Assembly: GCA_958296225.1 (NCBI GenBank)
Contig: OY282456.1
Coordinates: forward strand, 558,001 to 622,000
DNA: 64,000 nt
DNA from: an uncultured Dehalococcoidia bacterium
GTDB taxonomy: Bacteria; Chloroflexota; Dehalococcoidia; Lucifugimonadales; UBA3495
Direction: 5' to 3'
This document shows, piece by piece, positions 8,156-16,781 of this stretch (position 1 is the first letter of the stretch; each line of letters opens with the position of its first letter). Position numbers and translations under genes: made by a program. The notes beneath the pieces are model-generated. The model made no database searches, had not been told where the DNA came from, and saw nothing but the letters and a program-made list of their open reading frames with translations.

Positions 8156-8761
8156 ATGACCAAACTAACCATAATTACCGCCCTAGCGGTCTTGGGAACC
8201 TTGTCCGTCGTGGCCTTCCTGCAACCCGAACGGCCCACGGAAGCCTACCGGACGGAGAAGTGCACTCACGAAACCACGCTCTATGTTCTCAAATGGCCCG
8301 GAGATTCCACCACCTACGATGTCACTCATGGCAATCTTTTCGACTGGTGGCAGGAAGAGATTGAAGAAGCCGCCGACATCTGGAACGACGATGGCGGGGC
8401 AGACTTCTCCTTCAACCATAGCTCAAGTTCCAGCCACGATTGGGGCAAGAAGCGACTTCGGAAAATCCATCGAATTGCAGAAACCGGAATAGTGGCTACA
8501 AACTGTGTAGTGACCGATGTTGACACCTACTTCAACACCCGCTACACGTTCAACCGGTGCGACACTGACCCGGGAGACTGTAACCAGTCCGACGTCTACG
8601 ACGTGAGAGCCGTCTCACTGCATGAGTTCGGCCACTGGCTTGTGCTAGGGCACACTGCACCGTGGCGCTTCAGTTGCGTCATGCGGAATGGAGAATGGGA
8701 AGACCGTACTCTGTGCGGCGATGACCGGAACGGCATCCAATCTATCTACGGCGAAGATTAA
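8156..8761 (+). CDS. Secreted matrixin-like zinc metalloprotease (metzincin)
   Basis: A 201-residue protein with an N-terminal hydrophobic export signal (MTKLTIITALAVLGTLSVVA). The metzincin zinc motif HExxHxxxxxH is complete as HEFGHWLVLGH at about residues 160-170, preceded by VRAVSLHEFGH. A Met-turn candidate follows (SCVMRNGEW), and the protein ends DRNGIQSIYGED, which matches the closing element of M10 matrixins. Four to six Cys residues suggest disulfides outside the cytoplasm. The size fits a bare catalytic domain without a clear propeptide. It lies directly upstream of a lipoprotein gene and between two copies of a binding-protein leader. Base composition is lower in GC than most of the window, so acquisition is possible. 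Confidence 0.85.
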   Translation: MTKLTIITALAVLGTLSVVAFLQPERPTEAYRTEKCTHETTLYVLKWPGDSTTYDVTHGNLFDWWQEEIEEAADIWNDDGGADFSFNHSSSSSHDWGKKRLRKIHRIAETGIVATNCVVTDVDTYFNTRYTFNRCDTDPGDCNQSDVYDVRAVSLHEFGHWLVLGHTAPWRFSCVMRNGEWEDRTLCGDDRNGIQSIYGED

Positions 8762-8794
8762 CCCGGCAACCTTCAAACAGGAGAAATGTCACGC

Positions 8795-9439
8795 ATGAAA
8801 CTGAACAAAGTCTGGTATGGCGGCATCCTCGCCGCAACCGCCTTGGTAGCCGTCGGCCTGATTGGTTGCTCTTTTGGGCAGGCTCCAGCCTACGGGACCC
8901 AATCCCAACCTACGGGCCAAAGCACGTTGCTTATCTCGGGTCTGTTGCCCGATTGGGACTTGGAAGATATGGTCGAGCGTTCTGATGCCATCGCCATCGG
9001 GGTAATCACAACCAACCTTGGAACCAAGAGCGAGGCGGGCGGACTCAACGACCCTCCCTCGTACTACTACCAGTTCACGGACTACAAGCTGGAAGTGGAA
9101 CGGGATTTTTACCCCGGGACGCTCCCTGAGAACATTGCCTTCCTTGCGGAAACCGGGGTGACTCCAGGGAAAGAAGATATTAAAGTCGTTGGCTACGAAG
9201 GTGTCCCCAGCTATGAGTTGGAAGACCGTGTGATTCTTTTCATGGAGAGCATGGCCGACGATTCGGAGTTCGGGGACGGGGCGGGCCGCCCCGTCCCGGA
9301 TGGCTTCACCGCCGATGACTACTATCTGGTCATCGTCGGCGGGCCATTCGGCAAACTCATGCTGAGCGGTGAGAAGTGGGAGGACTCCCGCACCGGAGAG
9401 TCGTTCACTATAGACAAACTGGCTTCGGTCATTCATTAA
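8795..9439 (+). CDS. Lipoprotein of unknown function downstream of matrixin
   Basis: A 214-residue protein with a lipoprotein signal: a basic start MKLNKVWYGG, a hydrophobic stretch and the lipobox VGLIGC (Cys near residue 24). The mature part holds LLPDWDLEDMVERSDAIAIG, YKLEVERDFYPGTLPENIAF and EDRVILFMESMADDSEFGDG, a pattern of alternating strands without a family that I recognise. The start at 8795 was preferred over the ATG at 8786 because AGGAG at 8779-8783 is 11 nt away rather than 2 nt. It is 33 nt after the protease stop, so the two are almost surely one operon. A role as partner, inhibitor or anchor of the protease is only a guess from position. Confidence 0.75.
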   Translation: MKLNKVWYGGILAATALVAVGLIGCSFGQAPAYGTQSQPTGQSTLLISGLLPDWDLEDMVERSDAIAIGVITTNLGTKSEAGGLNDPPSYYYQFTDYKLEVERDFYPGTLPENIAFLAETGVTPGKEDIKVVGYEGVPSYELEDRVILFMESMADDSEFGDGAGRPVPDGFTADDYYLVIVGGPFGKLMLSGEKWEDSRTGESFTIDKLASVIH

Positions 9440-9500
9440 GCACATCAAGAAGAACAGCGACAACAAGTAACAGCTAACCGCCATCCCCAGAAGTGACCTA

Positions 9501-9522
9501 GGGCTGGGAACATTCCCAGCCC
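9501..9522 (+). terminator. Terminator hairpin after the protease-lipoprotein operon
   Basis: GGGCTGGGAA and TTCCCAGCCC form a perfect 10-bp stem around CA, about 60 nt after the lipoprotein stop. The downstream sequence CGCCTATTTC has only a short T run, so rho-independent function is likely but not certain. Confidence 0.6.
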
Positions 9523-9529
9523 GCCTATT

Positions 9530-9735
9530 TCAAAAGTCGATAATGGAGCCGGGGTGTAAACTAACGGCCGTCAGTTCCTCTTGGGTCATGCCCGCACCAG
9601 GTACTCCAGCACGTTCCCCACGGTGAGTCGCGTGCCCCGGATGCAGGGCTTGCCGAAGCGCCGCTCCGGGTCGATGTTGATGAGGGCGTGGTAGTCAGGC
9701 TGTGGTGTTTCCGTTTTTGGTTGGTCGGCCCGCAC
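9530..9735 (-). pseudogene. DUF433-family (antitoxin-like) gene fragment with a frameshift
   Basis: On the minus strand the frame from the GTG at 9733-9735 reads through PDYHALINIDPERRFGKP, then CIRGTRLTVGNVLEYLV, the hallmark of DUF433 proteins, which often act as antitoxins beside PIN-type toxins. It then hits TGA after VRA. The expected continuation (GMTQEELTAVSLHPGSIIDF) is present at once in the neighbouring frame and ends at 9530. One indel near 9585-9592 therefore separates the two halves. No toxin gene is adjacent. The 5' end is uncertain. Confidence 0.65.
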
Positions 9736-9798
9736 CTGCGGGAGTAGTGATGGCGGCTCCGTTCACGTGGCGGTGATGCCGTCCAAGTCGGTTTTGGA

Positions 9799-10032
9799 CA
9801 AGTCAATGCCTGTTAGGTCGGCCCGCGAGCCGCCGCCGCTGCAACTGTCATTTGGGTAACGTAGCCAAGCGCCCAGATTGATGCCGAATAGTATCATAAA
9901 ATCCGATTTGACAGCAGGAAATTGCGTATGTAACATCCCTCTGTCAGAAGAAAACGGAATCCGCGTTGTTCGCGGCGTTGGCAGTTAGATGAGTCTCGTC
10001 ACCAGGTGGCGCACCGGGAGGTCATCACGATG
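9799..10032 (+). repeat. Direct repeat copy 2: promoter/leader of solute-binding protein 1
   Basis: This is the intact counterpart of 7751-7985, nearly identical from 9885 onward and weaker before. It contains the promoter at 9908-9936, the GGGAGG ribosome-binding site at 10017-10022 and the start codon at 10030. Confidence 0.85.
9908..9936 (+). promoter_or_regulatory. Putative promoter TTGACA-N17-TAACAT of solute-binding protein 1
   Basis: TTGACA at 9908-9913 and TAACAT at 9931-9936 with 17-nt spacing, 94 nt before the start codon. The same layout precedes the other three binding-protein genes in the window. Confidence 0.75.
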
Positions 10033-11946
10033 AATTGGCAACGATTGGCTTATTCGAAACCCCTGCTGATAGTGGCGGCGCTGATGCTGCTTGCAATTGC
10101 AGTGGCCTGTGGCGGGGCCGCCACCACAGAGGAATCCGCCGCACCCACTGCCGCGCCCCAGGCGGCGCCGGCCGCAGCCACCGCGCCGCCGGCTGCGGCG
10201 GCCGTTGCCGCCACCACGGCGCCGGCGGCGCCCGGGGCCACCATGGCGGCGGTTGTGCCTACCGCCATTCCGGCCGCGCCGGCCCAGGCCGCGGGTGCGA
10301 TTCCCACGGCGACGCCGGCGCCGGCCGCGCCGGTAATAACGGACTGGGTGTCTCGCGGCAAGCATGGCCGGACGATGAACTGGGTGGCGCGGAATAACCC
10401 CGGGTTCTGGGACGTTCACTATGGCGCCAGTTTGACCACCACCCTGACGCCCTCCGGCCCCAGGTTTAACCAGCTGGTGGAATACAACCCGGTCAACCCC
10501 GAAGAGATAATCGGCGACCTGGCTGAAAGCTGGGAAGTAAGCGAGGACGGAATGGAGTACACCTTCCACATCGCCGATGCCCAGTGGAGCGACGGCGAAC
10601 CGGTCAAGGCCAGCGACATCGTGTACAGCCTGGACCGGATAGTGCTGCCGGACGCATTCCGCGGCCGAACCAACAGCCTCAGAGACTTCTACGAGTACCA
10701 GACTGCCGAGGTGATTGACGACAAGACGGTGCGAATGCCCATTAAGTACCCGGCCGCAACTTTCCTGGTGAATCTGGCCTCCGACTACATGAAAATGTAC
10801 CCGGAACACGTGGTCGGGCAGCTAACTCAGGAGGACGCCAACTGCTGCCCGGAGAATATGCTGGGTTCCGGCCCCTTTATATTCAAGGCCGGCAGCTGGC
10901 AGAAGCAGGAATCTTACGAATACGTAAGGAACCCCAACTACTTCAAAGCTCCCCGTCCCTTCTTTGACGGCTTCAAGACTTTTCTGATTCAGGATGTCGC
11001 CCGGTCTATCGCCACCCTGAAGGTGGGACAGGCCGACGGCACCTATTACCCGGTGCTGTCCACCTACACCGAATTTGTAGAGCAGCTGGAAGAAGATACC
11101 GACGGCAAGATGCGAGCGCTTTATATGCGCAATGTGCAGCGAGCCGGCCTGACTTTCAACTGGCTGAAGGAACCCTACGACGACCCGCGGGTGCGGCGGG
11201 CCCTGTGGCTGGTTATCGACCAGGAAGAGATTGTCGATAAAATCCTCCGGGGCAACGGCACCGTAGGCACCCATTTCCACGTCGGGTTTGCGCCCAATGA
11301 AACCCAGGATGACCTTTACCAGTTGCCAGGATACCGGCGCGAGGCGGACGGCTCGAAATCCCAGGCCGACCTGGACGAGGCCAGAAGGCTGCTGGCGGAA
11401 GCCGGGTTTCCCGAGGGGTTTAGCGGCGAAATCAGCTCCATACTCACGGGATGCACCGCCACCGCAGCCCAGCTGGTCAGCCAGGTATGGAAGCGGGAAC
11501 TTAACCTGGACATGAACATCGTCTCAACGGATGTGGCTACTCTCTACGGCACCTGGAGGAACAACGACTACCAGATAATCGTAGGCTGCGGCAGCGGCAT
11601 CATCCTCCCCGACCCCTCCGACATTCTGAACCAGTGGTACGGCATCGACACGATGCGGAACTCGGCGAACTGGACCACGCCGGAGTTCGAGAAACTTAAG
11701 GCAGCCCAATCCAGAGAGTTGGACCCGGAGAAGCGCCGGCTGATTTTTGCGGAGATGGTAGAAGTTCTGCGCGACGAAGTCTCTCATTACCAGCCCATCG
11801 GCTGGATGCACGCCGGGGGAACGCTGGACTACAGAATCCGAAACTACCACGTGCCGAGGACTATCCAGCTGGTTCACAAGTGGGATCATGCCTGGTGGGA
11901 TGAGGACGCCGAGAAACCGCCGGTCGGCACCGGCTACCAGCCATAA
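10030..11946 (+). CDS. ABC transporter solute-binding lipoprotein, family 5 (peptide/nickel type), SBP1
   Basis: A 638-residue binding protein of the SBP_bac_5 (DppA/OppA) family. The start is the ATG at 10030 behind GGGAGG, giving MNWQRLAYSKPLLIVAALML and the lipobox IAVAC. A linker of about 75 residues rich in Ala, Pro and Thr follows, then the binding domain: RFNQLVEYNPVNPEEIIGDL, then AESWEVSEDGMEYTFHI, and SDGEPVKASDIVYSLDR, with the family end YRIRNYHVPRTIQLVHKWDH. Its permease genes follow directly (12151, 13143). No ATP-binding subunit is in the window, so an unlinked ATPase must serve it. It is more distant from SBP2-4 than these are from each other; it has a CC pair at DANCCPENMLGS that the others lack. 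The ligand is unknown. Confidence 0.93.
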   Translation: MNWQRLAYSKPLLIVAALMLLAIAVACGGAATTEESAAPTAAPQAAPAAATAPPAAAAVAATTAPAAPGATMAAVVPTAIPAAPAQAAGAIPTATPAPAAPVITDWVSRGKHGRTMNWVARNNPGFWDVHYGASLTTTLTPSGPRFNQLVEYNPVNPEEIIGDLAESWEVSEDGMEYTFHIADAQWSDGEPVKASDIVYSLDRIVLPDAFRGRTNSLRDFYEYQTAEVIDDKTVRMPIKYPAATFLVNLASDYMKMYPEHVVGQLTQEDANCCPENMLGSGPFIFKAGSWQKQESYEYVRNPNYFKAPRPFFDGFKTFLIQDVARSIATLKVGQADGTYYPVLSTYTEFVEQLEEDTDGKMRALYMRNVQRAGLTFNWLKEPYDDPRVRRALWLVIDQEEIVDKILRGNGTVGTHFHVGFAPNETQDDLYQLPGYRREADGSKSQADLDEARRLLAEAGFPEGFSGEISSILTGCTATAAQLVSQVWKRELNLDMNIVSTDVATLYGTWRNNDYQIIVGCGSGIILPDPSDILNQWYGIDTMRNSANWTTPEFEKLKAAQSRELDPEKRRLIFAEMVEVLRDEVSHYQPIGWMHAGGTLDYRIRNYHVPRTIQLVHKWDHAWWDEDAEKPPVGTGYQP

Positions 11947-11992
11947 GTCACCCGCAGACGATGCGGCAGTCTTCGCCAGGGTCTTGCCCATG

Positions 11993-12098
11993 GTCATTGC
12001 GAGGAGCATAGCGACGCGGGCAACCCCGTTGCAGTACACATAGCGGCGCCGGGCGCACCGGCTGCGCGACGGGATTGCCACGCCAGGCACGCAATGAC
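11993..12098. repeat. Intergenic inverted repeat of the REP/BIME type
   Basis: The arms GTCATTGCGAGGAGCATAGC (from 11993) and GGGATTGCCACG...CACGCAATGAC (to 12098) are imperfect inverted copies. Such elements, beginning GTCATTGCGA and ending GCAATGAC, are common in intergenic DNA of many bacteria. It separates the binding-protein gene from its permease genes and could reduce downstream expression. Confidence 0.65.
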
Positions 12099-12150
12099 AT
12101 TTGGAAAATGAAAAGGCCCTGAATCATCCGGCCCGGCCCGCAGGAGAATG

Positions 12151-13116
12151 ATGACCACCTACATTATAAGAAGGCTGCTGCTCTTCATTCCCACCATCCT
12201 CATCGTGACCATCATCATCTTTCTGTTGATGTGGATTGTTCCCGGAGACACGGCCATGCTCATCCTGACCGGGAACGACCCCAGCGAAGGGGGGCGCGTT
12301 GACCTTGCCGACATTGAGCGGCTGCGGGAGAAGCTGGGGCTGAACCGGCCCGTCCACGTCCAGTATGGCGACTGGATCTGGGATATGCTGCGCGGGGATT
12401 TGGGGGAATCGCTTTGGTACCAGACCCCGGTGATCGATGAGTTGGGAGGCCGGTTCATCACCACGATGCAACTGGCGGTCATGGGCATCATCCTGGCCTT
12501 TGTGGTGGCAGTGCCCCTGGGCGTGCTGTCGGCGGTGAAGCAGGACACCTGGCTCGATTACGTCAGCCGGGTCTTTGCCCTGCTGGGGATAGCCATGCCC
12601 ACCTTTTTGATTGCAATAGTCGTTACGTATGTTCTGGCATACGTTTTCGACTGGCTGCCGCCCCTGGACTACGCCGACCTGTGGGATAAACCCCTCACCA
12701 ACTTGCAGCAGATGGTGTTCCCGGCCCTGGCCATCGCCTTCCATGACCTGGCGTTCACCGCCAGGGTCACCCGCTCGTCAATGCTGGAGGTGATGCGGGA
12801 CGACTACGTGAGAACGGCCCGGGCCAAGGGCCTCACGGAGTTTGGGGTCATTGGCCGCCACGCTCTCAAAAATGCGCTCCTGCCCATCATTACCGTATCC
12901 GGCTACCAGTTCGGTCGCCTGCTGGGTGGGGTCATCATCGTAGAGGTCATCTTCCTGGTGCCCGGAATCGGGACCATGCTGATTGACGCCATCATCCACC
13001 GGGACTTCGTTGTAATCCAGGCGGTAGTGGTGCTTGTGGCGGCGGTGGTCATGTTCCTGAACCTCGCCATTGACCTCATTTACGGAATGCTGGATCCCAG
13101 GATTCGCTACCAGTGA
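12151..13116 (+). CDS. ABC transporter permease, DppB/OppB type
   Basis: A 321-residue inner-membrane permease of the peptide/nickel class. It starts MTTYIIRRLLLFIPTILIVT with the first membrane helix, and has the DppB-type signature WIVPGDTAMLILTG. The EAA loop, which contacts the ATPase, reads DDYVRTARAKGLTEFGVIGR with HALKNALLPII following. It ends VIMFLNLAIDLIYGMLDPRI, as DppB proteins do. Two ATGs lie in tandem (12148 and 12151); the second has the better distance from AGGAG at 12141-12145. It follows SBP1 and is 26 nt ahead of the DppC-type gene. Confidence 0.92.
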   Translation: MTTYIIRRLLLFIPTILIVTIIIFLLMWIVPGDTAMLILTGNDPSEGGRVDLADIERLREKLGLNRPVHVQYGDWIWDMLRGDLGESLWYQTPVIDELGGRFITTMQLAVMGIILAFVVAVPLGVLSAVKQDTWLDYVSRVFALLGIAMPTFLIAIVVTYVLAYVFDWLPPLDYADLWDKPLTNLQQMVFPALAIAFHDLAFTARVTRSSMLEVMRDDYVRTARAKGLTEFGVIGRHALKNALLPIITVSGYQFGRLLGGVIIVEVIFLVPGIGTMLIDAIIHRDFVVIQAVVVLVAAVVMFLNLAIDLIYGMLDPRIRYQ

Positions 13117-13142
13117 CGCACTTTTAATCACGGGAGAAGACC

Positions 13143-14057
13143 ATGCTATCGCGTGAAATAGGCGCCCCGGGAGGCGTTGCCGGGCTTAGAACCACACTGC
13201 TGCGGGTTCCGGCCGCATTGCAGTCGGCGGGCGCCCTGGCCCGTCGGAAACCGCTGGGAGCGGTGGGGGCGCTGATTGCGATTCTCCTGATGCTGATTGC
13301 AATCGGTTCCCGTTTCAGCATCCTCCCCGTAGTTGACCCCTACGAATCCGTGGGAGACATATTCCTCTCGCCCAGCCGGGAGTTTCCCATGGGCACCGAC
13401 GTTATCGGGCGGGATGTCCTGAGCCGGGTACTCTACGGCTCCTGGATTTCCCTCTACGTGGGCATCGGCAGCGTACTGATTGGGATTACGGCCGGGTTCG
13501 TTATTGGCGTTGCCAGCACCTACGCCGGCGGCGTGGTTGACCTGGCCTTCCAGCGCGTGGTGGATGCGTTGATGTCCATGCCGGGCCTGATTCTGGCCCT
13601 GGCAATCATGGCTATCCTGGGGCCTTCGTTGAACAACGTCATCCTGGCCATCGTAATCGGTATGCTGGCGCCCGTAATCCGAACCGTCCGCTCGCAGGTA
13701 CTGACGCTGAAGGAGATGGACTACGTAACAGCGGCCCGGGCGGTGGGCGCCCGTCCCGGGCGTATCGTTTTCCGTCACATCATGCCCAACTGTTTCGCCA
13801 TCTACATCATCATGGCTACCTACTACCTGGGGTTTGCCATCATAATCGAAGCATCCCTGAGCTTCCTGGGAGTGGGCGCGCCCCCGGACGAACCCAGCTG
13901 GGGCGGCATCCTGACCGTGGCGAGCAAAGAGGCCCCCGAAACGGGCATCTGGCTGCTGGTATTCCCCGGCATTTTCATATTCGTTGCCGTGCTGGGGTTC
14001 AACATCCTGGGCGACGCCCTGCGCGACATCCTGGACCCCCGGCTAAGGGGCCGTTAG
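13143..14057 (+). CDS. ABC transporter permease, DppC/OppC type
   Basis: A 304-residue partner permease. A cytoplasmic N-terminus of about 35 residues is followed by RRKPLGAVGALIAILLMLIA, the linker containing FPMGTDVIGRDVLSRVLYGS (typical of DppC), further membrane segments, and the EAA loop MDYVTAARAVGARPGRIVFR followed by HIMPNCFAIYII. It ends GFNILGDALRDILDPRLRGR, the standard family ending. It forms the channel with the product of the preceding gene. A ribosome-binding site (GGGAGAAG) is close upstream. Confidence 0.92.
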   Translation: MLSREIGAPGGVAGLRTTLLRVPAALQSAGALARRKPLGAVGALIAILLMLIAIGSRFSILPVVDPYESVGDIFLSPSREFPMGTDVIGRDVLSRVLYGSWISLYVGIGSVLIGITAGFVIGVASTYAGGVVDLAFQRVVDALMSMPGLILALAIMAILGPSLNNVILAIVIGMLAPVIRTVRSQVLTLKEMDYVTAARAVGARPGRIVFRHIMPNCFAIYIIMATYYLGFAIIIEASLSFLGVGAPPDEPSWGGILTVASKEAPETGIWLLVFPGIFIFVAVLGFNILGDALRDILDPRLRGR

Positions 14058-14087
14058 GAAACCAATAACGAACAACCACCGTAGGGC

Positions 14088-14117
14088 GGGGCAGGTTTGG
14101 AACCTGCCCCTATTTTA
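14088..14117 (+). terminator. Rho-independent terminator after the SBP1-permease operon
   Basis: GGGGCAGGTT and AACCTGCCCC pair around a TGG loop, followed by TATTTTAT. It lies 30 nt after the DppC stop and ends the SBP1 operon. Confidence 0.85.
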
Positions 14118-14152
14118 TAGACGGAAAGACCCGGGACGCAAACCACGTCGTA

Positions 14153-14181
14153 TTGACAATCCAAAGCCGTATTAGTACCAT
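14153..14181 (+). promoter_or_regulatory. Putative promoter TTGACA-N17-TACCAT of SBP2
   Basis: TTGACA at 14153-14158 and TACCAT at 14176-14181, 17-nt spacer. The spacer (ATCCAAAGCCGTATTAG) is close to those at 17825 and 20042, so conservation extends beyond the core boxes. Confidence 0.75.
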
Positions 14182-14275
14182 TCTATGGTATTGTATAACG
14201 AATATCGGCGCATACAACGGTATCCCTGCACCATTGCGTGCGTCGCTGTAATGTCTCAATCAGGAGGCTGACGCG

Positions 14276-16174
14276 ATGATACTGCGACGAATGTGGCATC
14301 CGAGAATCCTGTTGGTGGCGGGAGTCGTGGCGCTGCTGGCCGCCATTGCGGCTTGCGGCGGCACCGCCGCGCCGGAGGGGGCCGGCCAAACCGCTGCCGC
14401 CACTACAGCGCCCACGCCCACCATCGACCGCATGGCCGCCGCCGACCAACCCACGCCCACCGCGCCGCTGGACGCTACCCCCACGTCGGTTCCGGTGCCC
14501 ACGGTAATGGCCGTGGACGAACGACCGGACTGGTGGATAGAAGGCGCAGGCAAGCATTATCGCGGCGACTTCCCCCTCGTTGCCCAATACAACCCCGGTT
14601 TTTGGGATGTGCACTACGGCGGCTCAATGAATACGGTGCTAGTTCCTTCCGGCCCCCGGTTCAACCAGATTCTGGAGTACAACCCGGTAAATCCCAGCGA
14701 AATCATCGGAGACTTGGCGTTGACTTGGGAAACGTATGAAGATGGCGCTGAATTCGGTTACATTTTCCACTTGAACCCGGATGCCGCGTTCACCGACGGC
14801 CACCCGGTAACTGCGGAAGATGTGGTGTTCTCGCTGAATCGCATCACGCTGGGCCAGGCGGAGGAAGGCGTGCTCCGCGCCCGCACCGGCTTGATGAACA
14901 ACTTCCTGGTGCATGACACTTTTGAGGCCCTTGACGACCACACGGTAAAGGTGCCCCTGCGCTACCGCGCGGCGGCTTTCCTGCCCAACCTAGCGTCGGA
15001 CTATATGAAAGTGTACCCCAAGCACGTTGCCGAAAACCTGTCCCAGGAGCAGGCCAACCAGGGCATCGCCCAGGATGAGGCTATGTTGGCGATTGAAGCC
15101 GGCCAACCCGTGGGCCTCATCGGGTCGGGCCCCTGGATGCTGCGGGAATGGGAGAAAGACGTGGGGTATTCCTTTGACCGCAACCCCAACTACTTCAAAG
15201 CCGGTCGCCCATTCTTTGACGGATTGAGAATATTCCTGATTCTGGACGTGGCGCGCCGCATTTCCGCTTTGCAAACCGGGCAGATTTACGGTACCTACCA
15301 GTCGGTCACCAGCCACACCCCTGAGGATGTGGCGCGTCTGGAGAGGGATACCGACGGCCGCGTGCGCGCCCTGGTTCTGGAAGGCGCCGCCGTTCAGGCT
15401 TACTTCCTGAATATCACCAAGCCGCCTTTCGATGACCCGCGAGTCCGGCGGGCTTTCTACCTGGGACTCGACCGGGACCTGGGCGTAAGCCAGGCGGTGC
15501 TGGGATTCGGACTCCCGGGCACTTTCTTCGCGCCCGGCGTCGTGGAAGACGTGGCGGAGACCCGGACCACCGACCCGGCCTTTGCGACGGACCGCAGCGC
15601 CGCGTTGGCAGAAGCCCGGCAGCTGCTGGCCGATGCCGGCTACCCCAACGGTTTCCAAGTCAAGCTGAACGTGGTGAATACAACTCCCTCGCTGCCCAGC
15701 GCCGAAGTAACGGCCCCGCAGATGCGGAGAGACCTGAACATCGACATCGAGATTGAACCCACCGACCTGGCCACCATGTACGTCGGAATGCGCGACGGCG
15801 TAGCCAACTTTGACGCCGTGGGCACGGGCATCATCCTGCGCGACCCCGGCGACATCGTGAACCAGTTCTACCTCCAGAACGTGCTGCGCAATCCGCACAA
15901 CTGGCAGAACGACCGGGTTGACGAGCTCATTTCCTTGCAGAACGAGGCCATTGACCCGGCAGAACGCCAGGGCTATCTGGAAGAAATGGCCGACATCCTG
16001 CATCGGGGCGAAAGCCACTGGGTGCCTTACTTCTGGTACTCCACCGCCGGCGCCTTCGACTACCGCATCCGTAATTACTACTACCCGCCCACCGTGCAGC
16101 TCATCAAGAAGTGGGACCACGTCTGGTTTGACCCCGACCGGGAGATGCCGGCCGAAGTGGGCTACGTACCCTAG
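14276..16174 (+). CDS. ABC transporter solute-binding lipoprotein, family 5, SBP2
   Basis: A 632-residue paralogue of SBP3 and SBP4. Start ATG behind CAGGAGG at 14261-14267. The lipobox is LAAIAAC, followed by a Thr/Pro/Ala linker (PTPTAPLDATPTSVPVPTVM). The core reads RPDWWIEGAGKHYRGDFPLV, FWDVHYGGSMNTVLVPSGPR and FTDGHPVTAEDVVFSLNRIT. It ends YYPPTVQLIKKWDHVWFDPD with REMPAEVGYVP. It stands alone between terminators, with its own promoter, so no permease is cotranscribed. It may share the permeases at 12.1 or 22.2 kb (inference). The ligand is unknown; the family covers peptides, nickel and other small molecules. Confidence 0.92.
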   Translation: MILRRMWHPRILLVAGVVALLAAIAACGGTAAPEGAGQTAAATTAPTPTIDRMAAADQPTPTAPLDATPTSVPVPTVMAVDERPDWWIEGAGKHYRGDFPLVAQYNPGFWDVHYGGSMNTVLVPSGPRFNQILEYNPVNPSEIIGDLALTWETYEDGAEFGYIFHLNPDAAFTDGHPVTAEDVVFSLNRITLGQAEEGVLRARTGLMNNFLVHDTFEALDDHTVKVPLRYRAAAFLPNLASDYMKVYPKHVAENLSQEQANQGIAQDEAMLAIEAGQPVGLIGSGPWMLREWEKDVGYSFDRNPNYFKAGRPFFDGLRIFLILDVARRISALQTGQIYGTYQSVTSHTPEDVARLERDTDGRVRALVLEGAAVQAYFLNITKPPFDDPRVRRAFYLGLDRDLGVSQAVLGFGLPGTFFAPGVVEDVAETRTTDPAFATDRSAALAEARQLLADAGYPNGFQVKLNVVNTTPSLPSAEVTAPQMRRDLNIDIEIEPTDLATMYVGMRDGVANFDAVGTGIILRDPGDIVNQFYLQNVLRNPHNWQNDRVDELISLQNEAIDPAERQGYLEEMADILHRGESHWVPYFWYSTAGAFDYRIRNYYYPPTVQLIKKWDHVWFDPDREMPAEVGYVP

Positions 16175-16175
16175 T

Positions 16176-16199
16176 CCAACTCACCGGCCGGTGAGTTGG
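16176..16199. terminator. 24-nt perfect palindrome at the SBP2 stop
   Basis: CCAACTCACCGG and CCGGTGAGTTGG form a perfect palindrome beginning two bases after the stop codon. It lacks a loop and a T-tract, so it may serve as an mRNA end stabiliser or part of a double terminator with the hairpin just downstream. Confidence 0.45.
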
Positions 16200-16212
16200 C
16201 GGCAGTCAAGCG

Positions 16213-16237
16213 AAGGGCAACCACCAGGGTTGCCCTT
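16213..16237 (+). terminator. Rho-independent terminator after SBP2
   Basis: AAGGGCAACC and GGTTGCCCTT pair around a 5-nt loop (ACCAG), followed by ATGC. Position 39 nt after the SBP2 stop supports a terminator role. Confidence 0.65.
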
Positions 16238-16781
16238 ATGCTGTGGTTGCCCGGCTACGGGCAGTTCGGCCAGGTTGGGAATGGCGGCTCCTTTGGCTTT
16301 GGTGCGTTGGGGATTTGGTCGGCGATGGTCAGGCGATGGGTGCGATGTCGAGGCGAAAGGTTTGCGGTTGACCGGGTTTCAGGGATTATCAGCCCTACGG
16401 CCGGAGGTTTTGCGCTGGGGTTTTTAGCCCGGTATTTTCCATGCCCGAAGCATGGGGCGCTGTGGCTGACGCCGTGGCCGCAGCGACTACGCCGGTTAAT
16501 GAGATCGGCGACAGTCTCAACGAGCCGGTAGCGACTTGGATGCTGAAAGTGGCCGTAATTACCTGAAACCCGGTCGGGGTTTTGATTTCGCCTGACGCGG
16601 CTATGATAGCACGGGTGTTCTTGCGGGCGCAAGGGGTAACTTTACAGGGACAGGGCCGTTGCAAAGTCGAGGCCGGGAGTTACGAATTTACAGGGATGGA
16701 CAGGATTTTGGGATTGTAGGGGCGAGCGCAGGGCTGTTGCAAAGTCCGGGTGGCAGGTTCAGGGACACTGCATTTCCCTGT
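16238..16781. other. 544-nt gene-poor intergenic stretch with degenerate repeats
   Basis: No convincing gene was seen. Bases near 16380-16415 (TCAGCCCTACGGCCGGAGGT) resemble 31078-31100 in another gene-poor stretch (TCAGCCCCACGGCCGGGGGA). Bases 16630-16790 hold two copies of a motif with TTTACAGGGA and TTGCAAAGTC, related to the block at 17672-17812. These are likely decayed mobile or REP-like sequence. Confidence 0.5.
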
